Below the pieces are notes generated by a model. That model searched no databases. It saw only the letters and a program-made list of their open reading frames with translations, and had not been told where the DNA came from. From Sulfurospirillaceae bacterium (GTDB lineage: Bacteria > Campylobacterota > Campylobacteria > Campylobacterales > Sulfurospirillaceae): DNA of 64,000 bases. The position numbers and the translations under genes were made by a program. Numbering within the stretch: the stretch's first letter is position 1; each line of letters begins with the position of its first letter. Positions 46,143-58,082 of the stretch are shown in pieces. The DNA lies in the NCBI GenBank assembly GCA_028692875.1, contig JAQUWL010000004.1:1-64000 (forward strand). Direction: 5' to 3'.

Positions 46143-46303
46143 GTAGAGAAGAGCTTTTAGAACAACTAAAAGCAAAAAGAACAAAGTGTATTGTTTACAC
46201 AAGAGTTATGGGTTACCACAGACCTGTTGAAAGCTTCAACGTAGGAAAGCTTGGTGAACACAGAGAGAGAGTACAGTTTATTGAAAAATGCTCTTGCAAA
46301 TAG
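46139..46303 (+). CDS. Separate NrdD glycyl-radical domain polypeptide
   Basis: 54 residues, read directly from the sequence. RVMGYHRPVESFNVGKLGEH is the glycyl-radical motif of class III reductases; G25 is the predicted radical glycine. The N-terminal helix (MSREELLEQLKAKRTK) and terminal CSC add Cys residues C17, C51 and C53. An AGGAG site lies 7 bp before the ATG, inside the nrdD end, and ATGA couples the two. The chain must bind NrdD in trans to complete the enzyme. Too short for common gene-finding cutoffs. Start and stop are both in the window. Confidence 0.88.
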   Translation: MSREELLEQLKAKRTKCIVYTRVMGYHRPVESFNVGKLGEHRERVQFIEKCSCK

Positions 46304-46973
46304 AGTAATTTACAGTATTACAAAATTTACCACGCTAGATTATCCTAATCATCTAGCGTGTATTCTTTGGTTTGCCAAATGCAACATGGCATGCCCATAC
46401 TGCTACAACCCCGATATAGTAAGAGGCGATGGAGTTCTGTCTATCGGTGAAATTCTTGATTTTTTACAAAAACGTGTTGGCATGCTTGATGGCGTTGTTC
46501 TAAGCGGCGGAGAGTGTACATTGTGCCCAGATGTTGAGTATATATGCGAAAAAATCAAAAACCTTGGCTTTAAAATCAAAATAGACACAAATGGCTCAAA
46601 TCCTAAAACTCTTGAGACTTTAATAGAAAAAGACCTTATTGATTATGTTGCACTTGACTATAAAGCACCTAATTATAAATTCCAAAATATTACAAAAAGG
46701 AAAGATTTTGACAAATTTTCCCAAACGCTAGATCTGCTTATTGCCAAAGCTGTGCCTTTTGAAGCCAGAACTACTGTGCATTCAAAACTATTAGACGAAA
46801 ATGATATCAATGCTATTATTGAAGACCTGCACAAAAGAGGTTATGGCGGAGTATATTACCTTCAAAACTACCTACATGTAGGAGATACATTGGGTAAAAC
46901 TGTTGAGCAAGACAATAAACTTAATGTCACAAAGTTGTCACAACTTATCCCCATAGAATTAAGAAATTTCTGA
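46251..46973 (+). CDS. nrdG: Anaerobic ribonucleotide reductase activating protein (radical SAM)
   Basis: 240 residues. Radical-SAM motif CNMACPYCYNPD, then LSGGECTLCPD and IDTNGSNPKTLETL. It loads the glycyl radical on the NrdD partner. Start choice: TTG at 46251 (or GTG at 46254) follows AGGAAAG and overlaps the glycyl-radical gene by 53 bp; a TTG at 46281 is another option. The organisation nrdD - small gene - nrdG matches the reaction order. Other NrdG-like activases are smaller (about 155), while this length is common for longer types. Confidence 0.92.
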   Translation: MVNTEREYSLLKNALANRVIYSITKFTTLDYPNHLACILWFAKCNMACPYCYNPDIVRGDGVLSIGEILDFLQKRVGMLDGVVLSGGECTLCPDVEYICEKIKNLGFKIKIDTNGSNPKTLETLIEKDLIDYVALDYKAPNYKFQNITKRKDFDKFSQTLDLLIAKAVPFEARTTVHSKLLDENDINAIIEDLHKRGYGGVYYLQNYLHVGDTLGKTVEQDNKLNVTKLSQLIPIELRNF

Positions 46974-47009
46974 TAAAATTAGCCTCAATTTAACTTAAAA
47001 AGAGTCTTA

Positions 47010-48032
47010 ATGGAACGCAAAAAAATATACAATCCAAACTCCAATGAAAACCTAAACGACAGAAAGATTTTTAATGGAAATCCGCATGGCATACTCAATT
47101 TCACAAAAGCCAAATACACTTGGGCGCTAAAATTGTGGGATATGATGGAGGCAAATACATGGTTTCCAAAAGAGGTAGATACAACAAAAGATATTATTGA
47201 TTACAATAAAAATTTAACAGATGCTGAGCGAAGAATGTACGACCTTGTTTGGTCACAACTTATAAGCATGGACAGTTTTCAAACAAACAATATCGCCGAC
47301 AACATCAACCCTTATATTACCGCTCCAGAAATCAACGCTTGCCTTGCAAGACAGGCTTACGAAGAGGCAAACCACTCCAAATCATATGCTGTTATGGTCG
47401 AAGCGATCTGCGACAATACTGACCTTATCTATGAAATGGAAAAACACGATGAAGTGCTTAGGCGAAAAAACGACTATATCTCAAGCGTTTATGAGGAGCT
47501 TGCGGGCGAAGTTACTGATGAAAAACTAGTCCTTGCAATGTTTGCAAATCAGATTTTAGAAGGAATATATTTTTATTCAGGATTTACTGCTATCTACGCC
47601 CTTGCAAGAGCTGGAAGAATGTTAGGAAGTGCGCAGATGATACGCTTTATTCAGCGGGATGAAATAACCCATCTTCTACTCTTTCAAAATATGATAAATT
47701 CAACAAAAAAAGAGCGTCCAGATATTTTCACAACCCAGCTAAAAGAAAAAGTTTATAGCATGTTTGAAAAAGCTGGAGCACTTGAGATTGAGTGGGGCAG
47801 ATACATTACACAAAATCAAATCATGGGATTTACGGACACTATTATTGAGGAATATATTCACTATCTCGTTGATGAGCGTTTAGTTGCTGTTGGGTTTGAT
47901 AAACTATATAATGCAAAACATCCAATAAAGTGGGTCGATGACTTTTCAAAATTTAACGACCAAAAAACCAATTTCTTCGAGGGAAATGTTGCAAATTACA
48001 GCAAAGGAAGTCTAAGTTTCGATGATTTCTAA
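47010..48032 (+). CDS. nrdB: Class I ribonucleotide reductase, small (radical) subunit
   Basis: 340 residues. Metal ligands appear in EEANHSKSY and [11 protein letters not shown], with [12 protein letters not shown] between. It carries the diiron-tyrosyl or Mn/Fe cofactor that starts the NrdA reaction. TGATAAAAT before the start may be its own -10, so it may be expressed apart from nrdG. No NrdR box is visible. It overlaps the next gene by 11 bp. Confidence 0.95.
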   Translation: MERKKIYNPNSNENLNDRKIFNGNPHGILNFTKAKYTWALKLWDMMEANTWFPKEVDTTKDIIDYNKNLTDAERRMYDLVWSQLISMDSFQTNNIADNINPYITAPEINACLARQAYEEANHSKSYAVMVEAICDNTDLIYEMEKHDEVLRRKNDYISSVYEELAGEVTDEKLVLAMFANQILEGIYFYSGFTAIYALARAGRMLGSAQMIRFIQRDEITHLLLFQNMINSTKKERPDIFTTQLKEKVYSMFEKAGALEIEWGRYITQNQIMGFTDTIIEEYIHYLVDERLVAVGFDKLYNAKHPIKWVDDFSKFNDQKTNFFEGNVANYSKGSLSFDDF

Positions 48033-48747
48033 CAAAACGATCTGTGCATTGCAGTTTGCTTACAAAGATAAAACGCCAGAAGAAAATTTTGAAACACTGA
48101 CAAATCTCATTAGGCAAACGCCTAAAAATTCGATTGTGCTTGCACCTGAGCTTTGTTTGAGTGGATACGCATATGAAAATATGTCACTGGTGGCTCAATT
48201 TTCAACAAACGCACTTCCTCCAATACTTGAACTGTCTCAAGGGCGAACTATCGCTTTTACCCTTATAGAGCGTGTGAAAGATGGATATATCAATAGTTTC
48301 AAAATTTTTCATGATGGCGTCATAATCCAATCTCGCCCAAAAGCAAAACTCTTTAGCCTCGGCATGGAAAATGATTTTTTCATAGAAGGAAAAAGCTCGG
48401 ATGTTCAAATCATCGACATAGGCGGAATAAAAATTGCTGGTCTCGTCTGTTTTGAGCTTCGTTTTATTGAACTTTGGCAACAGATTAAAGGTGCAGATAT
48501 TATTCTTGTTCCTGCCTATTGGGGACTTCCTAGAAAAGAGCAACTTCAAATCCTATCAACCGCCCTAGCCGTAGCAAATCAGGCTTTTGTGGTTGTATCC
48601 AACAGCCAAGATGCCATTATGGCAAGCTCAAGTGCCGTTATTTCGCCATTTGGAAAAGTATTTAGCAATGATTCAAAAAATATCATTGAATATAATGCTG
48701 ATTTAAAAGAGGTGGAAAAAATGAGAAAATACATTACCCTAGGATAA
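48022..48747 (+). CDS. Carbon-nitrogen hydrolase (nitrilase superfamily)
   Basis: 241 residues. The catalytic triad of the superfamily fits E in [10 protein letters not shown] in RPKAKLF and C in GLVCFELRF. Such enzymes hydrolyse amides, e.g. omega-amidase or N-carbamoyl substrates. No specificity residue is recognised. It begins within the 3' end of nrdB and is followed 7 bp later by pcm. Confidence 0.88.
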   Translation: MISNKTICALQFAYKDKTPEENFETLTNLIRQTPKNSIVLAPELCLSGYAYENMSLVAQFSTNALPPILELSQGRTIAFTLIERVKDGYINSFKIFHDGVIIQSRPKAKLFSLGMENDFFIEGKSSDVQIIDIGGIKIAGLVCFELRFIELWQQIKGADIILVPAYWGLPRKEQLQILSTALAVANQAFVVVSNSQDAIMASSSAVISPFGKVFSNDSKNIIEYNADLKEVEKMRKYITLG

Positions 48748-48754
48748 GAACTGA

Positions 48755-49417
48755 ATGACCATGCAAAATGATTTAAATACCAAAATTCGCTATCAAAAAT
48801 CTATAAAAATGGCTGATGAAATCGTAAAAATCTGCGATATCGAAGATGATTTATATAGAGCCATCGCCACAACGGAGCGTGAAGAGTTTATACCAAAAGG
48901 TTTTGGAATGCACGCTTACAAGCTAAATGCTCTACCTTTAGTTGCAAATCAATGGATAAGTTCACCTTTGACGGTTGCCAAAATGACACAAGCACTCTCG
49001 TGTAAAGGAGCCGACAGTGTCTTAGAGATAGGCTGTGGAAGTGGTTATCAAGCTGTTATTTTAAGCAAAATAGTAAGAAGAGTTTTTACAATAGAAAGAA
49101 TTGAGAGACTTTTAAAAGAGTCTAAAGAACGCTTTAAAAAAATGGGGATACACCATATTCACGCACGATTTGATGATGGGCAAAATGGTTGGCGAGAATT
49201 TGCACCATTTGATCGCATACTGTTTTCTGCCTCGCCTATTATCATCCCAGAAAAGATTTTTAACCAGCTACATATAGGTGGTATATTGGTTGCTCCAATG
49301 GAAAAAGATGGCAAACAAATCATTACTCGTTTTACAAAATTATCTGACAACAATATCCAAAAAGAGGAGCTAGAAGAGTGCTTTTTTGTGCCAGTAAAAG
49401 AGGGTAGAGAGTTTTAA
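48755..49417 (+). CDS. pcm: Protein-L-isoaspartate O-methyltransferase
   Basis: 220 residues. Motif I VLEIGCGSGYQAVILSK, with PLVANQWISSPLTVAKMTQAL upstream, and IGGILVAPMEKDGKQIITRF near the C terminus fit PCMT. It repairs isoaspartyl residues or acts on small molecules. The typical N-terminal R-x-FVP is present as REEFIPKGF. It converges with the small membrane gene (1-bp gap). Confidence 0.92.
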   Translation: MTMQNDLNTKIRYQKSIKMADEIVKICDIEDDLYRAIATTEREEFIPKGFGMHAYKLNALPLVANQWISSPLTVAKMTQALSCKGADSVLEIGCGSGYQAVILSKIVRRVFTIERIERLLKESKERFKKMGIHHIHARFDDGQNGWREFAPFDRILFSASPIIIPEKIFNQLHIGGILVAPMEKDGKQIITRFTKLSDNNIQKEELEECFFVPVKEGREF

Positions 49418-49418
49418 A

Positions 49419-49643
49419 CTATCTCCTTAAAAAACGTTTTAAAAACCTATAAATATATCTAAATGGCAAAATAACAAGATAGACAATAAAACTATAAAGT
49501 AGTGGATGATATGGCATTTTATGATGTCCCAACGCCTTTAAATGAGCAATTGGGTGAGTTATCCATTGTGCCATATGCATAAACAGAGCTAAAAACAATA
49601 AAAGCACCAAATATACTACCAACTCTTCTTTAAAACGATTCAA
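49419..49643 (-). CDS. Small two-segment membrane protein
   Basis: 74 residues. Hydrophobic segments at about 9-27 and 48-64 are separated by a His-rich loop (HPIAHLKALGHHKMPYHP). The C terminus is strongly basic (RYIYRFLKRFLRR). It is on the same strand as the cytochrome and SQR genes but separated from them by a terminator. Five histidines between the segments could bind metal or haem; this is speculation. No known family recognised. Confidence 0.65.
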   Translation of the reverse strand: MNRFKEELVVYLVLLLFLALFMHMAQWITHPIAHLKALGHHKMPYHPLLYSFIVYLVILPFRYIYRFLKRFLRR

Positions 49644-49665
49644 TTTATATCCTCAAGTGGGTTTT

Positions 49666-49688
49666 AAAGAGGTGTTTTACACCTCTTT
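49666..49688. terminator. Stem-loop after the cytochrome gene
   Basis: AAAGAGGTG (49666-49674) / CACCTCTTT (49680-49688) with a 5-nt loop, just after the cytochrome stop on the minus strand. A T tract is strong on the + side and weak on the minus side, so it could be partly read through to 49643. Confidence 0.7.
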
Positions 49689-49690
49689 TA

Positions 49691-50374
49691 TTATTTTTTT
49701 GCCTTTGGCTTTGTTTTGTTGAAATTGTGATAAATATAGGTTGCCATATCTTCAGGATGATAATCCATTCCCTTTTCAACAATCTTTTTCTGGTTATGCT
49801 CCATCACTTCATGCTCCGTGCCAGAAGACTGAAATCCTCCGCCAAGGGATTGAAGAGAGTACAACTCCATCTCAAGCTCTCCATAACTCATCTCATTAAG
49901 CGAAGGTCCTTTTTTTTCAGGCACACCCTCTGCGTTTATACCATGGCATTTGGAACACATACGCTTATATATCTCTGATGTACTATATACTCTTCTTTCA
50001 CCAAAACTTGCCTGCCCAGAATTGCGAAATATCTTAGAGGCACCTGTTTTATTAAATGATGAATATATATACATAGCCATATCTTCTGGATGATAATCCA
50101 TCCCTTTTTCAACAATCTTTTTCTGGTTGTGCTCCATAATCTCATGTCCGCCATCGGTTGATCTTCCAATGATTTCAAAAAGTTCGTATGACAACTCCTC
50201 TTTGCTTAAATCATTAAGAACAGGTCCTTTTTTTTCAGGATTTCCCTCGCCCTTAGCACCATGGCATTTTGAACACATTTGGTCATAAATCTCAGCCACA
50301 CTATATTGTCTCGCCTGCGCAAAGCTCGTTAAAATACCTAACGCCAAACACGCATAAACTATTTTTTTAAACAT
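49691..50374 (-). CDS. Periplasmic dihaem cytochrome c with tandem domains
   Basis: 227 residues from the ATG at 50374, which follows AAGGAG; an upstream ATG (50401) lacks one. Signal peptide (MFKKIVYACLALGILTSFAQA). Two class I haem domains follow, each CSKCHG with a conserved KKGP-LN and a Met ligand in EKGMDYHPEDMA. The two halves are near-identical for about 70 nt. It lies directly after the SQR gene on the same strand, so it is probably the electron acceptor of the flavoprotein, like the FccA subunit of flavocytochrome c. Confidence 0.9.
   Translation of the reverse strand: MFKKIVYACLALGILTSFAQARQYSVAEIYDQMCSKCHGAKGEGNPEKKGPVLNDLSKEELSYELFEIIGRSTDGGHEIMEHNQKKIVEKGMDYHPEDMAMYIYSSFNKTGASKIFRNSGQASFGERRVYSTSEIYKRMCSKCHGINAEGVPEKKGPSLNEMSYGELEMELYSLQSLGGGFQSSGTEHEVMEHNQKKIVEKGMDYHPEDMATYIYHNFNKTKPKAKK
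49743..49813. repeat. Internal direct repeat, copy 1
   Basis: 71 nt that match 50076-50146 at 64 of 71 positions by hand comparison, 333 nt (111 codons) away in frame. It encodes the Met-ligand segment of the second cytochrome domain. Confidence 0.8.
50076..50146. repeat. Internal direct repeat, copy 2
   Basis: Partner of 49743-49813; encodes the same segment in the first cytochrome domain. The flanking haem-motif stretches also match but less closely. Confidence 0.8.
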
Positions 50375-50404
50375 ATGCTTCTCCTTATATGTCGTTAGCA
50401 ATTT

Positions 50405-51850
50405 TTAAGCTCTTCCCTTTAGCATTCCATAAAAATACATCGGTTTAAGTGCATACACTTTCAAAAGCCACCAAATCCAACGCTCTTGTGAAGGGTCTAA
50501 CGGAAACGAAGGAGCTGGTCTGTTTGTCCAGTTAAATTCTAAAAGAGCAACTGTGCCAAGCCCTGTAATCAAAGGGCAAACAGTATAGCCATCATACTTC
50601 GCACTCATCTGCTTGCCCTCCATCATTGCAATCAAGTTTTGGCACAAGACACTATACTGCTTTCGCACAGAGCCACCAGTTTTGCCCATTGGAATACCAG
50701 CAACATCGCCTAGTGCAAAAACATTTTTATATCTAGTGTGGTGCAATGTCTCCTTTTCAAGCTCAACCCATCCACCAGTTGCTGCACTTCCTTTTTTCCA
50801 AGATAAGGGTGAGTCTTTAACAACTTTTGGTGCACTCATCGGCGGAGTTACATGTAAGAAGTCGTAAGGAACTTCTACCTTTTTGACTTTTGGAATCATC
50901 TCAAACTCGCCCAAATCCTCATCCCATTTGCCCTTTTCGAGATAATGATTGTCAAAGATAGCGATTTTTTTGCTGGCATCAACACCTACAAGATTGTGCT
51001 TGTATTTCCATTTCATATTGCGTTCTTCAAACTGCTTAACAATAGCCTCATGATACTCTTTAACACCAAACATCGAGCCACCACTAGGATAAAAAGTTAG
51101 TTCTGCATTTGCTCTAGCACCCGCCTCTTCAAGTCTTGCATGAGTTAAATACATAATCTTTTTAGGTGCGCCACCACACTTGATGGGTGTTGCAGGGTGA
51201 GTAAAGACACCCTCTACTTTCTTACCACCATTTTTGGCTTTTTGAACAAATTCTTGCATCAAAGGCCAAGTCTTAACTGAACCCTCAGGAAAATATATAG
51301 AGCCAATACCATCTTTTCCTATCATCTCTTTAGTAAGACCCTCAATCGCATCGTAATTTAACTGTAGACCTGTTGCAACAACCAAAAAGTCATAGGCTAC
51401 ATCACCATTTTTGGCGGTTTTTACTTTGTTATTATCTGGGTCAAATTCGGTAATGCTATCTTGAATCCATTTAGCTTCTGATGGATAAAAATCTTTATTG
51501 TCCGCCAAAATATCATCCAATGTCCAAACGCCCGATGCAATAAATGTTTGACCTGGTTGATAGCTCACGCCCTTTGGATTTGGCTCAATAATCGTAATAT
51601 TTGGCGAGCTTAGATTTTTAGCCAAATACGAAGCCACTGAACAACCAGCAGCACCACCGCCAGCTATTACTATTTTCGCTTTCGCATTAGATGCTTCAGC
51701 TTTTGTCGAAGCAGTAGCAATCGTTGGATTTAACATAAATGAAGCAGTTCCAAGACCTGCTAATTTAAGTGCATCTCTTCTTGAAAGACCTCTTTTTTTT
51801 AGTTCAACATCCAGAGCATCACACATCTCATCAAGATTAGTACTATCCAT
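50405..51850 (-). CDS. Tat-exported sulfide:quinone oxidoreductase / flavocytochrome c-type flavoprotein
   Basis: 481 residues. A twin-arginine signal (SRRDALKLAGLG, R24-R25) follows an unusual 20-residue leader. FAD motif VIAGGGAAGCSVASYL, and cysteines C225 (PIKCGGAPKK), C403 and C425 (GYTVCPLITGLG) where SQR/FCSD enzymes place redox cysteines. The C-terminal ALKPMYFYGMLKGR is an amphipathic segment typical of membrane-surface SQR. It oxidises sulfide in the periplasm. The dihaem cytochrome gene 30 bp downstream suggests transfer to cytochrome c; quinone is the other possible acceptor. Confidence 0.87.
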   Translation of the reverse strand: MDSTNLDEMCDALDVELKKRGLSRRDALKLAGLGTASFMLNPTIATASTKAEASNAKAKIVIAGGGAAGCSVASYLAKNLSSPNITIIEPNPKGVSYQPGQTFIASGVWTLDDILADNKDFYPSEAKWIQDSITEFDPDNNKVKTAKNGDVAYDFLVVATGLQLNYDAIEGLTKEMIGKDGIGSIYFPEGSVKTWPLMQEFVQKAKNGGKKVEGVFTHPATPIKCGGAPKKIMYLTHARLEEAGARANAELTFYPSGGSMFGVKEYHEAIVKQFEERNMKWKYKHNLVGVDASKKIAIFDNHYLEKGKWDEDLGEFEMIPKVKKVEVPYDFLHVTPPMSAPKVVKDSPLSWKKGSAATGGWVELEKETLHHTRYKNVFALGDVAGIPMGKTGGSVRKQYSVLCQNLIAMMEGKQMSAKYDGYTVCPLITGLGTVALLEFNWTNRPAPSFPLDPSQERWIWWLLKVYALKPMYFYGMLKGRA

Positions 51851-51898
51851 AGCTTCTCCTTATAAAAAAACTTTAAAAACACGATAGCATATTTACTT

Positions 51899-55142
<3,244 letters not shown>

Positions 55143-55267
55143 TTATAGCTCAACAAATATAATAAAGGGTTTATCTTCTATTGTGTAAAAAATATTAAGC
55201 ATTCATTAACACTTCGACAGATATGATAATAACAATATTTATTTAGTATTACTTAAGGGTAAACAAA

Positions 55268-56026
55268 GTGTTCAACTTAAAAAGCAAAAAAGCCTCTATT
55301 TGGGACAAAAAAGCCAAAAAATACAACCGTTTTTCAAACGACAAAGACTCATTTCAGAGTCAAATTCTTGAAAAAATTGCCCAAAGAGGTATCAGTTTTA
55401 AAGACAAAACTGTTTTGGATATTGGTTGTGGAACAGGAGTCTACACCCTTCATATCGCAAAAGATGCCCTACATGTAGAGGCTCTTGATTTTTCACAAGA
55501 GATGCTAGATATTCTTAAGATTGATGCGCAAAACGAGGGTTTAGCAGAAAAATTTACCTTTACATGTAGCACTTGGAGCGATTTTAAAACAGACAAAAGC
55601 TTTGATATCATCTTCTCATCCATGTCTCCAGCACTCCAAAATGACAATGATTTTGTCAAAATGAACACAAAGGCAAAAGAATATTGCGTATATTTAGGGT
55701 GGGGCGGAAAGCGAAAATCCACTCTTTTAGACCCCATCTTTCAAGCACATGGTCAAAAACTCAAAGTCCCATCAGGCTCAGAAGTTATTCGCAAATGGCT
55801 AGATAAACAAAGTATCAAATACATCAGCGAATACATCGAGGAATCACGCTTACATGTAAAGACTTACGATGAGGCTTTGGAGTCCGTGCTTTGGCATTTT
55901 GAAATCAACGATATTATTCCAAGCAAAGCTCTTGTGCAAAGTGTTTTGCAACCGATGCAAGACGAAAATAAAAATGTCTCTTTTCAAACAGATATAGGAG
56001 TGGAGCTTATCTCATGGAAAAAATAG
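55268..56026 (+). CDS. SAM-dependent methyltransferase, first gene of metal-type ABC operon
   Basis: 252 residues from GTG at 55268 (AAGGG 8 bp upstream). Class I methyltransferase: motif I VLDIGCGTG at 49-57, then VEALDFSQEMLDIL (motif II region) and SFDIIFSSMSPAL. The substrate domain is not recognised. Its end overlaps the binding-protein start by 13 bp. In operons of this kind a methyltransferase may modify a metal-binding small molecule; this is inference. Three TACATGTA sites fall inside it. Confidence 0.85.
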   Translation: MFNLKSKKASIWDKKAKKYNRFSNDKDSFQSQILEKIAQRGISFKDKTVLDIGCGTGVYTLHIAKDALHVEALDFSQEMLDILKIDAQNEGLAEKFTFTCSTWSDFKTDKSFDIIFSSMSPALQNDNDFVKMNTKAKEYCVYLGWGGKRKSTLLDPIFQAHGQKLKVPSGSEVIRKWLDKQSIKYISEYIEESRLHVKTYDEALESVLWHFEINDIIPSKALVQSVLQPMQDENKNVSFQTDIGVELISWKK

Positions 56027-57045
56027 TCTTTATTTGCTTGTTTTTAGCAACTACGCTTTTTGGAAAGTCTTATGTTGACCTCATAGGTCGAAATGTTGAG
56101 GTTAAAAAAAGTTCTAGGCTTGTTTTTATAGGACCAGGAGCGTTGCGCTTAGGTGTTTATTTGGGTCTAGAAAATCGTCTTGTTGGCATTGAAAATATCG
56201 AAAATCAATCCTCAAAACTTTCGCCATATCGCACTTTTTTAGGAAAAGAATTTATCTCAAAACTCCCTACGATAGGTCAAGGAGGTCCTGGAAAAATACC
56301 AAACCTCGAAGCACTTTTGGTAACAAATCCCGATGTCATTGTCGCTTCTTTTGTCGATAAAAATCAACTTGAAATCATCTCTTCTAAAACTAAAATTCCT
56401 GTCATTGCGGTTAGCTATGGAGCCTCTTATGGTGGAAATAACAAGAAAAATCTCGAAGATATAAAAACCTCTTTGGCACTCTTAGGCGAAATAACTGGCA
56501 CTCAACAAAGAGCAAAAAAGCTGATTGAATTTATCAAAACTCAAGAGGATAGACTTTCAAAAACAACTCTTAAATCTCAAACGGTATATATTGGTGGTGT
56601 AGGATATAAAGGTGCCCAAGGCATCACAAGCACTGATGCAAACTACCCACCATTTGAGCTTTTAGGACTTAAAAATGCTGTTTTTAAAAACTCACGAGCA
56701 CAAGGTCACCAATTTATAGAACTTGAAACTCTTTTAAAAACAGACCCTCAAATCATCTTTACAGACATGCTAGGAAAGATAAAAATACAAGAAGAGTATG
56801 TTCAAAAAAAAGAGATTTTTAACACTTTGAGTGCCTATAAAAACGGAAATATTAAAGAGCTTTTAGGATTTAATTTTTATACAACAAATATCGAAAATCT
56901 TTTTGTTATAGCTTGGCAAATCGCTTCAGCAATGGGTTTTGAAGTGGATTTGGACAGAGCTTCAAAAGAGATTTTTGACGCATTTTATCCAGAAAAAGGT
57001 TCTGAGCTTTTAGGTAAACTATCTTATGGATTTAACAAGCAATGA
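56014..57045 (+). CDS. Periplasmic binding protein, FecB/BtuF type
   Basis: 343 residues. Signal peptide MEKIVFICLFLATTLFG without a lipobox, then a class III (helical-backbone) binding protein: DLIGRNVEV at the start of the mature part and NPDVIVASF, AVSYGASYGGN, and FTDMLGKI further on. Family members bind siderophores, haem, cobalamin or, in MolA, molybdate. No Trp/Tyr set typical of cobalamin binding can be confirmed. Stop overlaps the permease start by 4 bp. Confidence 0.88.
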   Translation: MEKIVFICLFLATTLFGKSYVDLIGRNVEVKKSSRLVFIGPGALRLGVYLGLENRLVGIENIENQSSKLSPYRTFLGKEFISKLPTIGQGGPGKIPNLEALLVTNPDVIVASFVDKNQLEIISSKTKIPVIAVSYGASYGGNNKKNLEDIKTSLALLGEITGTQQRAKKLIEFIKTQEDRLSKTTLKSQTVYIGGVGYKGAQGITSTDANYPPFELLGLKNAVFKNSRAQGHQFIELETLLKTDPQIIFTDMLGKIKIQEEYVQKKEIFNTLSAYKNGNIKELLGFNFYTTNIENLFVIAWQIASAMGFEVDLDRASKEIFDAFYPEKGSELLGKLSYGFNKQ

Positions 57046-58082
57046 GTCTTGCAAAAAGCTATGAAAAAAGGGCAAAAAAACGACTCTTAACAACTGCTTT
57101 TTTACTCAGTGCAATGGTTGCTCTTTTTTGGTTGGCTCTCATTAGTGGCTCTGGCAAAATCATATTTAGCGATACTTTTCGTATTTTAAATATCTCTACA
57201 TGTAATGATAATTTTGCGATGATTATTGAGGCGATAAGAGCACCTAGAGCATTTGGAGCGATTTTGGTCGGAATGCTTTTAGGACTATCTGGAGTGACTA
57301 TGCAAGGCGTTTTAAAAAATCCTCTGGCTTCTCCATTTACGCTTGGCATATCTCAAGCAGCGGGATTTGGAGCATCTCTTGCGATTGTTGTTTTCGAACC
57401 AAACGCCATTAGTAACCCCTTTATGTCCAAATTTGTCATCGCCTTTTTGGCGTTTTCAACAAGCATACTTTGTATGTTTGTTATCGTTTGGATAGGAAGA
57501 AAAGTAGCAATGATTCCCTCAACGCTTATCTTATCTGGCGTAGCCCTTGGCTCACTTTTCCACGCAGGAACGATGTTTTTGCAATATTTTACAACCGAAA
57601 TAAACGCCTCTGCAACTCTTTTTTGGACATTCGGAGATCTTAGTAAAGCCACTTATGAAAACCTTTGGTTGTTGCTTTTAGTCTTGGTGGTCTCGATGGT
57701 TGTGTTATGGTCATCACATTGGAAATTTGACGCACTTGGGTTTGGAGATGAGAGTGCCTTCAACAAAGGCGTAAATGTCAAAAATTTTCGCTCCTTTGCT
57801 TTGATTTTCTCGGCACTTTGCACTGCCATAGCAGTAGCTTTTTTTGGTATTATCGGATTTATAGGACTTGTGGCTCCACATCTTGTAAGACTTTTTTTAG
57901 GAAACTCACATGTGGCTCTTATACCTCTTAGTGCACTAAGCGGAGGTGTCTTACTTCTGGGGGCAGACTTACTTTCTAGAATGTTGTTTTATCCTTCGGT
58001 CCTACCAGTTGGCATATTGACATCATTTATAGGAGCACCTATGCTTTTATATCTTTTGGCATCCAAAGGAAAAATAAGATGA
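57042..58082 (+). CDS. FecCD-family ABC permease
   Basis: 346 residues with about ten membrane segments. RAPRAFGAILVGMLLGLSGVTMQGVLKNPLASPFTLGIS is the hallmark of the FecCD/BtuC family (positions about 64-103), with FFGIIGFIGLVAPHLVRLFLG near 260-280. A single gene, so it likely forms a homodimer like BtuC and MolB. It abuts the ATPase with a 4-bp overlap. Confidence 0.94.
   Translation: MSLAKSYEKRAKKRLLTTAFLLSAMVALFWLALISGSGKIIFSDTFRILNISTCNDNFAMIIEAIRAPRAFGAILVGMLLGLSGVTMQGVLKNPLASPFTLGISQAAGFGASLAIVVFEPNAISNPFMSKFVIAFLAFSTSILCMFVIVWIGRKVAMIPSTLILSGVALGSLFHAGTMFLQYFTTEINASATLFWTFGDLSKATYENLWLLLLVLVVSMVVLWSSHWKFDALGFGDESAFNKGVNVKNFRSFALIFSALCTAIAVAFFGIIGFIGLVAPHLVRLFLGNSHVALIPLSALSGGVLLLGADLLSRMLFYPSVLPVGILTSFIGAPMLLYLLASKGKIR

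Noticed and set aside
55201-55267. Fur box before the methyltransferase operon
   Set aside because: The stretch TGATAATAACAATATTTATT is only A/T-rich; it does not form the expected inverted repeat.
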